Part shown: in pieces, positions 12,595 through 26,542 of the stretch
Numbering within the stretch: the first letter of the stretch is position 1
Layout of the letters: each line of letters opens with the position of its first letter
DNA from: Paraspadella gotoi
Taxonomy: Eukaryota > Chaetognatha
Assembly (NCBI GenBank): GCA_051294375.1
Contig: JBJCIZ010000744.1
Coordinates: forward strand, 1,664,262 to 1,728,261
DNA: 64,000 bases
Direction: 5' to 3'
Position numbers and translations under genes: made by a program
Notes under the pieces: generated by a model
Seen by the model: the letters and a program-made list of their open reading frames with translations, nothing else
The model's database searches: none
Told to the model about the DNA's origin: nothing

Positions 12595-14564
12595 ATGGCC
12601 TCCGCTATGTCCTCCGCCTCCGCTCAACTCTTTTCTGACTTCTGGGCGTGGCGTCTGGACGAGAGTCCCGAGTTCGCCTCCATGAGCGGAAGTCATCCGA
12701 CTTTCGACGGGCGACTCGACTCTTGGGATCTCGACGCCTTCGAACGCCGCTCCGCCGCGGCTGCCGCGTTTCTCCGCCGCGCGGAGGATCTTTTGTCGAA
12801 TAGAGGAATGGGAGAGAGAGAGGTTTTCGATCTCAAGGTTGCACAGCTGACTATTTGGGTTTTTAGCTATTTATTAATTTTATTATTTTTTATACATTGG
12901 AGCTTATATTCTTAATTCTCTCGGAGTCTACGAAATTATAATCCTTGATTCCTTGTAGACTTTATACTTCTGTCTTAACATATAAACTCTAGTATAATTC
13001 TAGTATTAATCAACATTCTTTACCGATAATAGTCCCTAGTCACTAGTCCCTAGTCAGCTCTGTAACACTTTTCAAAACAGCGCCTTAGGTTCTCTCCTAC
13101 GATTTATCGACCTTCATCGAAGGTCTGACCCTGAAGGGCTACTCCTTTCCCATATGCTTCATGGAGGGACCTCAGGCCGAATTCGAGCAACTCTTTGGGG
13201 AATGGATCGACAAGTCGTCCGCGGACGGCGCGGCCAACCTTTTAAAGCGACTCGAGGGTTTCCCACGTCAAATCGAGGAGAAGATCGGTTGCATGAGGTG
13301 GGGCTTGAAGGCCGGTCGCGCTCTTCATGCCGTTTCCCTCAAGGGGGTCGTCGAGGCGATCGATAAGCTCGTCCAGGATAGCTCTCCGATCCTCGCCGCC
13401 GCCTTGAGAGGTTTCGAGGGTCTCACCACCGAAGCTGCTGCGTCCCTAAAGTTCGAAGCGGAGAGGATAGTCGACGAGCTTCTCCGCCCCGCCTTCCGAC
13501 GCCTGAGAGAATTCTTCGTCGACGAGTATCTACCGAAGACGCGAACCAGGCTCGCGTGTCGATCTTTGCCTAACGGCGACGCCTACTACGCCGCCTGTCT
13601 TCGATTCCACGCCGGACGCAACGTGACGCCGGAAGAGACGCACGGAGTGGGCGTGGCCGAAGTGGAACGGATTGAGAGAGAAATGAACCGAGTCAAGAAA
13701 GAGATGAGATTCGAAGGTTCGATGTCGGAATTAAACTCATTTCTCAGAAATGATCCTCGATTCTATTTTAAGAATAAAGATGAGATGATGAGCGAATTTC
13801 GTAGTTTGATCTTCCATCGAATTCGTCCTCGATTAAAAAAAGTTTTCGGAGATTCTTCCTCGGATTCCGAGTTTCCTCTCCACGTGGAACCGACCCCCGA
13901 TTCCATGAGCCTCGCGCCCGTCGGCTTTTATTTGTCGGGCTCGCCCGACGGACGGCGTCCTTGCAAATTCTTGCTCAACCTTCGTTGCTTCGACCAAGAG
14001 CCCAAGTTTCAAGCAACGGCGCTCGCGCTGCACGAGGCGGAGCCGGGACATCATTCGCAGGCCGCTGCGGCACTGAGCCGACGTGACGCTCCAGAGTTTC
14101 GTCGGATGTTGGAGGATCGACTCTACTCGATCGCGCCGTCGAGGTTTCCTACTCACGGGGCCTTCGTCGAAGGTTGGGCTCTCTACGCGGAAAGCCTCGG
14201 CGTCGAGATGGGCCTCTTCGACGATCCTCTCGATCTAATGGGGAAGCTGCAGATGGAGATGTTGAGGGCGGCGCGACTGGTCGTCGACACGGGGCTGCAC
14301 TGGTTGGGCTGGAGTCGGGACGATGCGATGGACTATCTGCTGGAGAAGACGGCGATGACTGCCGAGGCCGTCGCTGGAGAAGCGGACCGTTACGTGACGT
14401 GGCCGGGTCAGGCCTGCGCTTACAAGATGGGAGAGATGGCGTTGAAAAGAGCGAGAGAGAGATGCGAAGAGAAATCGGGGAAAGATTTTAATTTGAAAGA
14501 ATTTCACGATCGAGTTTTGAGTTGGGGTTACGTTCCTTTGTCGTTGTTGGAGGAGATGGCTTAA
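12595..14564 (+). CDS. DUF885 family protein 1 (metallopeptidase-like)
   Basis: Member of the DUF885 family, bacterial-type putative zinc peptidases with few animal members. Exons 12595-12837 and 13089-14564 give 572 aa. The hallmark HEAEPGHH motif is at residues 396-403, after the conserved PVGFYLSGSPDGRRPCKF block. The downstream glutamate region is AFVEGWALYAESLG, followed by RAARLVVDTGLHWLGWSRDDAMDYL and the RYVTWPGQACAYKMG segment. Those residues are the expected metal/catalytic core of the family. The N-terminal FSDFWAWRLDESPEFAS block also matches family members. It is tandem with the next gene. The single intron sits about 16 codons upstream of the corresponding first intron in the neighbour, so gene structures differ. 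Substrate is unknown. Confidence 0.88.
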
Positions 14565-14787
14565 TCTAATTTGCATATTGCAGTCAGAATTGGTTTCTTT
14601 GGTAACAAGGTCTTTCGTCTTTTATGTGGCATTGTTTCTGCGGAAAGGAAACGTTCTTAGATGTCATTGTTTGAATGGGAGATAATTCTAAGATTCTATA
14701 TTTTTTTTATTTTGCAGACTTAATATTAATACTATAAAACATCCTTTGCTCTTTTCTCTCTCTCTCTCTCTCTCTCTATCCCACCCA

Positions 14788-18086
<3,299 letters not shown>

Positions 18087-18580
18087 ATATTTAAAAAGGG
18101 GGGGCGGCACGAAGCCTTCGGTTGTAAGGCCACACTATTTACATTTTCCAAATTCCTCACCGGTCCCTCTGATATGGTAAGGGGCTGGACGGGGAGTCTT
18201 TAAAAAATATATATAAATTTTTGTGATATTTTTCTTTTTCTCTCCTTTATTTAGTGAGATTTCCGTGAACTTGTACTAGAGCGCGCCTTTGGGTAAAAAT
18301 GATTTGAAAAATCACGAAGACGGTGCTATGATTTCCAATGTATTGCTTGGTTTTTTTTTTTTTGGTAGCTTTTTCTACTTTTATATCCGAATCATGATAA
18401 CCAAAATTATTTTTTCACGTTGTATTAAAAAAACAAAAAACAAATCAGAACCCGTCCAATTTTTACACCAAATTATTTTTTTGCAATCCAACATTCACCT
18501 TATTTTACCGCCAAAATTGAATTTTTTTCGCTCCTGCTTATTTATTTTTTCCAAAGAGCGAGAGAAGGAAACAAAAAGTA
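18087..18580. other. DUF885-2 to CEBPZOS spacer
   Basis: AT-rich with a G-run at 18099-18105 and an AAAAAAC-rich stretch near 18425-18445. No coding sequence is supported before the ATG at 18581. Confidence 0.5.
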
Positions 18581-19042
18581 ATGCCCCTCTTCAAGCGAAA
18601 AAAGTCCTCAGCTTGGGGTAATTTTGAAAATACCATCGCCCGCTCGCCCAAAAATCCCTCACCCGCCGCCCAAGAAACTTTTCTCGGCTACAGGTTTCTC
18701 AACCAACGCTTCCAACTCCTCATGCGCCAGATGTTCGGGCATCGCGGCGTCGTCTACGCCAAATACGTCGTCTGTGCCGTTATCGGCGCCGAGGCGGCGT
18801 TCTTTGCCGGAACTTATTATCTCTTTCACCGGATGAACGCGGACCGAGAGTTTCGGCGTCGAATGCACGAGGATTGGCCGTTCGTGTTGGAAGAGTTTTA
18901 TTGGATCTCCGAGAATATAGCGGGGAATCGAGACGGGAGGAAGGCGGACTTGGCGGCGTGGGAGGAAACGGCGGCGGCGGCGGCGGAGGAAAAAGTGAGC
19001 TTAGTCGAAGCGGCGGCGGCGGTGAACGCCGAGTCGAGGTAG
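18581..19042 (+). CDS. CEBPZOS: CEBPZOS-like small mitochondrial membrane protein
   Basis: Single-exon ORF of 153 aa. The central part (YAKYVVCAVIGAEAAFFAG, then TYYLFHRMNADREFRR and WPFVLEEFYWISE) parallels vertebrate CEBPZOS. In that protein a transmembrane helix is followed by an FSKM..S.DFR segment and a YPFILEVYY motif. CEBPZOS is a small single-pass mitochondrial protein of unclear function. Here the N-terminal extension is basic (MPLFKRKKSSAW) and could act in targeting, and the C-terminus is Ala/Glu-rich. Length is about twice the vertebrate 80 aa. The match rests on one helix and the flanking motif, so orthology is likely but not certain. Confidence 0.65.
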   Translation: MPLFKRKKSSAWGNFENTIARSPKNPSPAAQETFLGYRFLNQRFQLLMRQMFGHRGVVYAKYVVCAVIGAEAAFFAGTYYLFHRMNADREFRRRMHEDWPFVLEEFYWISENIAGNRDGRKADLAAWEETAAAAAEEKVSLVEAAAAVNAESR

Positions 19043-19159
19043 CAGCGGCGGAGATTGAAGAAAAACTAAATACTAAAAATCATCTGGCACCGAGTCTCCG
19101 TCGCCCGTTTATTTAATGACATTGTTTTATTGTTAAAAATAATATTATTTGGCTAAATT

Positions 19160-19300
19160 TTACATCCGCCGACTAGGTTTAGGGGGTTTAAGGCATAATT
19201 TTACTTTTGTCAACTGGGGTTAAGAGGGGGGGGTTAAGGGGTAGTTTAGGGTTTGGGGTAATTAAGGTTTGGGGGGGTTTAGGGTTAGGGTAATTAGGTA
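19160..19300 (+). repeat. G-rich degenerate telomere-like tract
   Basis: Upstream of TAF5, many GGGTTTAGGG/GGGGTTAAGG-like units occur on the + strand, including GGGGGGGTTTAGGGTTAGGG. It looks like a degenerate interstitial TTAGGG-type tract or a G-quadruplex-capable region. Confidence 0.6.
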
Positions 19301-19476
19301 ATAATTTTTTGTAACAAATATTTTTTTATTATTATTTATTTGTAAGGATTTAAGGGCGGCTTACATCGTTATGGTGTAAATCCTACTAGGATTCCTAGTC
19401 GACGAATGTAATATTTAATTATTTTTTTCCCCGTGAAGGAAACCGACTAAAGTTATGAACCAAAAATAATTAAAAA

Positions 19477-22400
19477 ATGTCGGAGGAAAAGGAGATGGAC
19501 GTTCCAACGATCGAAGACGCTTTAGTCCCTCAAGATCTCGATCTAAAAACGGATCAAGATCAGAAAATGGATCAAGATGATCCTAAAAATGATCCTGATG
19601 CAAATGCGGATCAAAACGCCGACGATGACGACCACAAAGTCGACGACGTCCTTTCTTTATCGGCCGAGTTGGTCGCCAATCCGGCTCCGGTCGCTGCCGA
19701 CGTCAAGAACGAAGCCGGGATCGATCATTTTCTAGCTAATGTCGGAGACGACGTTTCTGCCGACGCCGCTGGCGGTTCCGCCGCCGACACAGCCGCCGAC
19801 ACAGCCGCCGACGCCGCCACGAAAGAGGCGAAGATCGAAATGAAGATGGAAGTCGAAGGAGGCGACGATGGTGTCGGCAGCAGCAGCAGCGGCGGCGGCG
19901 CCGCCGAATCACTTCCCAAAGACGAAGCGGAATCTAAATCTCCCTCGACGGCGAACGATGGAGTCATGAAAGCCGAGGCGCCGATTTCCGGCGCCGAGAC
20001 GGTAGAAGCTTCCGGTTCCGCGGCGCCCGTTTCGGTTTCCGCGGCGACTATCCCGGCTCCGACGGCGCCAACGCCACATCGCACGTCTTCTTCATCGCCG
20101 ACTCCAGCGGCGTCGTCGTCTTCCTCTTCTTCCCCCGTCGCGTCGCCGGCTGCGGCGCCCGCTGAATCTCAGGCTTCGGCCCCTACTCCAGCACCATCTG
20201 CTCCAACTCCAGTTTCCGCTCCATCTACAACTCCTTCTCCCTCCGCCGATACTTCGGTCCTTCATTCCCAACCTTCTTCTCAAAAAACGGAGCCGATTTC
20301 AACTTCGACTCCGCAAAGCGAAGCCGCAGCAAAGACGGACGACGCCGCGGCAGCCGCAGTCAATACGGCTCCCGATGCAGCAGGGGCTTCAGCAGCGACG
20401 GACGCAGCCACTTTTCGCTCCGTCCTCGAATTCTTGAGGAAGAACAACTTAAAGGCGGCGGAGGAGACTCTGTTGAAGGAAGCCAAGTTGGGCAAGCGAG
20501 TCGACGAGGCGTTGGAGAAGGACGCCGCCGACGCCGGAGATGCCGAGACGAAGGAAGAGGCGGAGACCGCGGCGTCGGCGGCGGAGACATCGGCCAACCT
20601 CGCTCTTTACTCGAGCGATTCTCCCGCCGCCGTCTACGAGACTCAGTACTCTCTCTTCGAGCGCTTCGTCGAGGATTCCCTCGACGCCTTCCGCTTCGAG
20701 ATGGCGCTCGCTCTTTATCCTCTCTTCGTCCACATGTATCTCGAGTTGGTCTTCAACGACCACCCCGACGAGGCGGCCGGGTTCTTCCGACGATTCTCCG
20801 GACGGCACGAGGAGTTCTATCCGGAAGATTTGAAGACGCTGGGCGCGGTGACGAGGAAGCGTCACATGATGCGCTCGGGGGCGCTGGAGCATTTTCGATC
20901 GGGGAAATTCACCATCAGGATGTCGAGGGATACTTATCAGGGGCTGAGGAGATTCTTGCAGGAGAATCCATTGAGCAAGACGTTGGACATTGTGCAAGAG
21001 CATCTCTACATCGATGTTTACGACGGTGCGCCGAGGACTGAGCGCCAGGTTGGTTGGTTTGGAAGAAGCGATGAGAGAGGAGAGATTGATAGTGAGATGC
21101 AGCGGGAGGGGCTTCGTATATTACTGACTGCCGGTTTCTGAGTGGCGAAATTGCTATAATGTGATAATGTGATTGAGGAGTTACATTGAGAGAAATAAAA
21201 AAGAGAACCAAAAGGCGGAGTAAGATGAAAACTAGGGGATTATCATCGACGAACAACAACAACAGTCTTGGCTCTCCTCTCCATCCCTTTCTTTCTCTCC
21301 TCCATCTCTCCCCAACCCAATCTCTCCCCCAGGTTAAATCCATGGCGGGCGCGATGTCCGGCGAGGCCGTCCGCGAGCGCAACCGAGTCCGCGTCTTCCA
21401 CGGCCTCCTCCGAGAACCCGAACTCTCCGTTCCTCTCTTGGAGGACGATGACGAGGAAGAGGAGAAGGAACCGGAGACGAAGAAGAAGAAGAAGAGCAAG
21501 AAGGACTCCATGTTGGTCAAGAAGAGCAAGAACGATCCCAACGCCCCGCCCACCACGAGGGTGCCCTTGCCGGATCCCAAGGAGATCGACAAGGTGTGCG
21601 GGGGGGGCGGAGGGGGGAGATTGGAATTAAGAGTTCTCATATCGGTCCGCCTCGCCACGAAATGCCCTTTTGTTCGCGCTTGTCGATAGATCGCGCGTTT
21701 ATCAGAGTAAGAAAAACGAACAAAATAACATCGAAAGATGCAAAAAAGAAAAACCAGGGAATGCCGTCACGTGACCGGCCTTGACCAATGGAAGCCCGGC
21801 AAATCCCAAGCCGGCTCCCTCCCTCATCCGGGTATACGGAAGCCTCACTCCCACTCCATCGCGCCCCCGGAGACGAAAATTTACGGCTCTTCGCTCTCTC
21901 GCGGAGAATCCTTTGCCAACGACCGCACCACGTGCTCGTCAGTGCCTTCAGCTTCTAGGCCATTCGGCGGCGGCGTCCATGGCAGTTCCGCCGCCACGTT
22001 GCCGGTCTTCGAGGATTCAACGAGACGTCAATCGCGTCTACAAGTCGGAGAAGGATCTCGACCGCGAAATTGTTCCCCTCCACTCGCCGGCGATGGAGGA
22101 GCTGCGGTGGATCGCAGCCCTTTCTCCAGACCAGTGCTTCGCTCCGATCGACGACCTCCTTCAGGAGGACTGCACGCTGGAGGAGATGACGGATGCTTTG
22201 TCGCAGGGATGGGGGATTCTCCATCAGGGCCAGCTGTCGAGGGACCTGTCGACTGCGGATGCCCCTCTCCATATCAATGTGAAGGAGTTCACAGTTCTGA
22301 AGATCTTCCACCAACGATTCGGAGCTTCCTCCACGGCGCGTCCATCCTTTGGAAGATGGACAGCCTCGTCTCTCTCACCTGCCTTCGTCGGGGCTGCAGC

Positions 22401-24007
22401 AGGAGTCCATCTCTCTTCGGAGGAGATTCTCATCACGGCCGCGGCGTCGGGGGCCGCAAGGTGGCGGACTGGGAACTCCTTCCGAGAGTTCCCCATCAGA
22501 TGGTCGACTTCTTCGGTCTCCCAGCATCGATCTTTTCGCGACTCCCGGTCGGCTCAAGTTCACGTTTTTCGCCTGGGAGCGCCGGAGGCGGAGGGGATAG
22601 ACGCCTTGGCGCAGCGCTGGGTCTTCGACCTGGCCGATCTCCTGCCTCCCCCTCCTCTGTGATGATGGTGATCCGCAAGCTGGAGAAAGGCGAGGGGCTC
22701 CTTCTCCTGATCACCCCGTTTTGGCCGGCTCAGAAGTGGTTCCCGAGCCTACTTCTCCTTCGGAGTCTGGACGCGAGGCGCCTTCCGGCGCCAAAAAACC
22801 TCGTCGTCGACATCGTGTCCGGACTTCCGCCTACGCAGGCGGATCGCTTCAGGCTCGTCGCCTGGAGGATTTTAGGCGGTGCCACAATCTCTCCAACATC
22901 GACGACTCCACCTCCTTCGTCTTCGTCGACAGCTGGAGAGGTTCTACCAGAGAGCTCTACGCCAGAGCTTGGTGCTCCTTCTGCGACTTCCTTCAGGATA
23001 GAGAGGTTCGAGGATCTCAAGCCTCTCGAGAGGATGTTCTACGACCTCTCGTACAGCACAGATCGGCCATCTCAGCTTCTCTCCCCCCCTGGGGGAGCGC
23101 CGGTTGGAGAGCACTTTGGTCCGGCGCCTTCTCAAGGGAGTTTTCGAGAGACGCCCTCCCTCACGTCGGATTTTCCCCACGTGGAATGCGCCTCGGTTTT
23201 ACGCATTCTCGACTCGGCGCCACTTCCGATAGCGCCGAGGGATCTTCTATCGACGCTCGCTCTTTCTCGTCGCTTTAGCGTCAGCTCGTCGCCCTCAGAG
23301 ATCGTTCTCTTCGTTGCGACGCGGGCTATCTTTCCTTGGCGGCAGTTCACGTTCGTCTGGTTCCATCGACACTCTAGAGGACGGACAGGGTCGGACACAT
23401 GGGTCCGGCGTTCCGTCTCGATTCGCTGCGCTCTCAGATTGTTGCCCGGTTCAGGCGCTGCGCAATTGGCTCTCTCTGCGTTCGGAATTGGCGCCGCCGC
23501 ACGATTTTCTTTTCTGCGCTCCCGCGCCGCCTCTTCGCCAACTCTCGACGCAGCGTTTCGCCTCCCTTCTCAAGGAACTTTTCTTGGAGGCGGACGTTTC
23601 TGCGGCCCGGGGTCGACGCGCGCTATGGCGGTCTCGGACGCCTTGCCCGCGGAATGGATCTTGGCGTTTTCCTTCGCGCGGGAGATTGGTCTGGCGCGCA
23701 GACTTTCTTCCGTTTCCACTGCAGGGACGTCGCGTGGAGCGCCCCTCGGGTTCTTCTAGGGACGTTTGAGGCTTCCGTATACCCGGATGAGGGAGGGCGG
23801 CTTGGATTTGCCGGGCTTCCATTGGTCAAGGCCGGTCACGTGACGGCATTCCCTGGTTTTTCTTTTTTGCATCTTTCGATGTTATTTTGTTGTTTTTCTT
23901 ACTCTGATAAACGCGCGATCTATCGACTAGCGCGAACAAAAGGGCATTTCGTGGCGAGGCGGACCGATATAGAATTAATATTCCATAAAGGAATTAAAAA
24001 TTATTAT

Positions 24008-24046
<39 letters not shown>

Positions 24047-24195
24047 GTGGACCGGATCATCGCCCTCCGTGAATCCGCCAAGAGAGTCAAAGTTGACGAG
24101 ACTCATCCCGTCTCCATCTGCTTTTACACTTTGCTCAACGCGCATCGCGGTTGCACGGCCATTGATGTTTCTGATGATTCCTCGCTCTTGGCGAC

Positions 24196-24237
<42 letters not shown>

Positions 24238-25769
24238 GAAGTAAAAGTATAGGAAGAGAAAATGAGAAAGAAAAAAAAAATAAAGATTTTTTTTTTTAGT
24301 TTTCCGCCATTTAGTAAGTAACGAACCTTCGTGATTGATAAAGGTTTCGCCGACTCGTTCGTCCGCGTTTGGAGCCTGACTCCGCGCAAACTGAAGACGG
24401 TCAAGTCGGCGGCGGAGTTGGGTCAACTCGACATCGAAGCGGACGACATCTTGGAGAGGATGTTGGACGAGCGAAGCGCGACAGAGTCCAAGATGCTGCT
24501 GGGTCACAGCGGACCCGTCTACGCCGTCTCGATATCGTCGGATCGACAATTTCTGGTCTCGTGTTCAGAGGACGCCACCATTCGGTTGTGGTCGTTGGTC
24601 ACGTTCACCAATCTCATCGCTTACAAGGTGATTAATTACGTTTACGTTAAATCAATTAACGAAGGGTAATTGATGTACTTAGTGAAGGCAAAGTATTAGG
24701 TTAACGATAGTTTTTTTTTAATGAAGACGGACAATGCTTAAGGTGATGAGAAAGGTAATGACGGACATGATGACAAATATTTTTCTAATTCAATTATGTA
24801 TTGAATGTTGAATGTTGAGTAGAATGCCTCGAGATCCCTCGGCAAATCCCGGCCCTCAACCACTAAGTCGGTTTGACGATTCGCGAAGAGGACGACCAAT
24901 CACATCGCAAGGCTGACCAAGTCCGTCTATGGGTCCATTCCATTAATGATTAGTAGATTGATTTATTCAATCACTCAATAGATTGAGGTCATCATTGTTT
25001 AAAATAAATATTACAATAATCGATTGATCATTTAACGATGATTATTAACTGTTAACTGTTGATTGACCCAAGATTTTTAAACCCAAACCAGGGCCACAAC
25101 TTTGCCGTTTGGTGCGTTCGCTTCGCCCCCTGCGGCCACTACTTCGCCAGCGGCGGTCAAGACCGCACGGCCCGGTTGTGGTCGACCGACCATCCCCAAC
25201 CCCTTCGTCTCTTCGCCGGCCACATGTCCGACGTGGACGTCGTCGTCTTCCACCCCAACTGCAATTACGTCGCCTCCGGATCCTCGGATCGAACCGTCCG
25301 TCTCTGGGACGTCGCCAACGGCCTCTGCGTCCGCAACTTTACCGGACACAAGTCCCCCATCACGGCTCTTTGCTTCGCCCCGTCGGGCCGACATTTAGCC
25401 TCGGCCGGGGCGGACGGGGTGGTGACCCTTTGGAACGTGGCCAACGGGCATCCTCAAGGCTGGTTCGAGAACGGAGAAGAGGAGAACGAGAAAAGCGGCC
25501 GACGACGCGGGCCGGTTTACGCCCTCGCCTTCAGCCGCGACGGCACGGCTTTAGCCAGCGGCGGACTCGACAAAACCGTGTCTCTGTGGAACGCGGAGCG
25601 GCTCTGCGCCGACGGGGAGGACGAAGGCGGCGGGGAAGCTCAGCAGCCGCATTTCGACGCCGCCGCGGATTATTCGCTGGGGAGATTCAAGACGAAGAAG
25701 ACGACCGTGCTGGGGTTGCACTTTACCAGGAGGAATTTGCTGTTGGCCTTCGGACCTTTTTCTGGATGA
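19477..25769 (+). CDS. TAF5: Transcription initiation factor TFIID subunit 5 (TAF5)
   Basis: Core TFIID/SAGA-type scaffold subunit. Exons 19477-21048, 21333-21593, 24047-24197, 24344-24627 and 25092-25769 join in phase to 981 aa. The long N-terminus is low-complexity Asp/Ala/Ser-rich. A LisH motif (FRSVLEFLRKNNLKAAEETL) starts near residue 313. The TAF5 NTD2 domain follows (YETQYSLFERFVEDSLDAFR, LYPLFVHMYLELV, FYPEDLKTLG). A Lys/Glu-rich linker comes next, then WD40 repeats with GH...D..LRLW patterns: GHSGPVYAVSIS, GHNFAVWCVRFAP, GHMSDVDVVVFHP, GHKSPITALCFAP, GPVYALAFSRDG. Intron 2 (21594-24046) has been enlarged by a DIRS retroelement. Intron 3 begins GTGAGAGAGA and intron 2 ends in (TC)n-AG. 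Confidence 0.95.
21639..21847. repeat. Left inverted terminal repeat of DIRS-like element
   Basis: Runs ATATCGGTCCGCCTCGCCAC onward and is complementary to 23767-23970 with a few mismatches and small indels (for example one or two bases near 21718 and 21806). Confidence 0.92.
23767..23970. repeat. Right inverted terminal repeat of DIRS-like element
   Basis: Near-perfect reverse complement of 21639-21847, ending GGCGGACCGATAT. The flanking host DNA then resumes AT-rich intron sequence. Confidence 0.92.
24198..24232 (+). repeat. (GA)n tract immediately at TAF5 intron 3 donor
   Basis: The donor GTGAGAGAGAG runs directly into a GA microsatellite of about 15 units. Confidence 0.9.
24628..25091 (+). 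other. TAF5 intron 4
   Basis: AT-rich intron with a patch at about 24820-24945 of higher GC content and unusual composition; it might be an old SINE piece, but no A/B boxes were found. Ends AACCAG. Confidence 0.5.
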
Positions 25770-25796
25770 GTGGAGTTGGGAGGGAAGGATAGTAAT

Positions 25797-25940
25797 TTGA
25801 TATTAATATTGATTTGATATTAATATTAATTTGATATTAATATTAATTTGATATTAATATTAATTTGATATTAATATTAATTTGATATTAATATTGATTT
25901 GATATTAATATTAATTTGATATTAATATTAGTTTGATATT
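25797..25940 (+). repeat. 17-bp tandem repeat, unit TGATATTAATATTAATT
   Basis: About eight copies of a 17-bp unit directly downstream of the TAF5 stop codon, with occasional A-to-G changes. The unit is itself partly palindromic (AATATT). Confidence 0.95.
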
Positions 25941-26542
25941 GTTCAGTTTAATTCCGATTTTAAAACATCCATGTCCTGTTTTATTTTTTATAGCTGTCGT
26001 GTCATATTTTGTTTTTGTTTATTTATTGTCTTCTTTCTCTTTAGTTTCTTTGAAAATTCAAATTAAAACATTTGCTGGAAAAGGAAAACAAAAACTTATC
26101 GTCAAATTTATAATTTATCATTTGACCTGAATTCCTCCGTCGTCTGACTTATGATTCTCAATTACAATATTTTTCCAGAAAAATATTTTTTTCGGATACT
26201 CGCGCTCATAAAATATTATAAAATATCATCGAGAATTGGGTCAATTTTTGCGATATGTTTCGGGATTTATTTCTCCACGTATTTAAATATTTCCCCCTAC
26301 GAGAAAGTTCAGTGCATCATTAACAACAAAACGAAGTAAAATATTAAAATGTTTTCATTAAATCGGCATTTCACTCATCGTAGAGGAAGTAAAGTTTGAT
26401 ACGAATCCATATGAGAATCAACTATTTAATTAATATTAATTAATATTAATTATATTATTGAACGTTGACCGGTCAAGTTCGAAAAATAATTTCCGCTTCT
26501 CCATTTAATCTCATCAAACTTCCTCTTTCTTTCCCAAACCAG

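Larger units (their letters stand above)
21639..23970 (+). mobile_element. Degenerate DIRS-like tyrosine-recombinase retroelement in TAF5 intron 2
   Basis: About 2.33 kb bounded by inverted terminal repeats of about 205 bp (21639-21847 and 23767-23970) starting ATATCGGTCCGCC. No target-site duplication is evident, as expected for DIRS elements, which integrate by recombinase. The interior, read in + frames with shifts, contains an RT-thumb/RNase H-like part (HINVKEFTVLK; SIDLFATPGRLKFTFFAWER), an ITPFWPAQKWFPSL motif typical of the DIRS RNase H end, and tyrosine-recombinase pieces (STRELYARAWCSFCDFLQ; CPVQALRNWLSLRSE; FLRAGDWSGAQTFFRFHCRDV). Gag and the catalytic RT region are absent, so the copy is internally deleted and frameshifted. 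It sits in sense orientation in the intron. Confidence 0.82.

Noticed and set aside
21268-23829. Multiple overlapping ORFs in and around the DIRS element
   Set aside because: High GC content keeps several frames open; only the frame segments matching RNase H or recombinase motifs were considered meaningful.
24820-24945. GC-richer patch in TAF5 intron 4 as a tRNA or SINE
   Set aside because: No cloverleaf or pol III boxes found.
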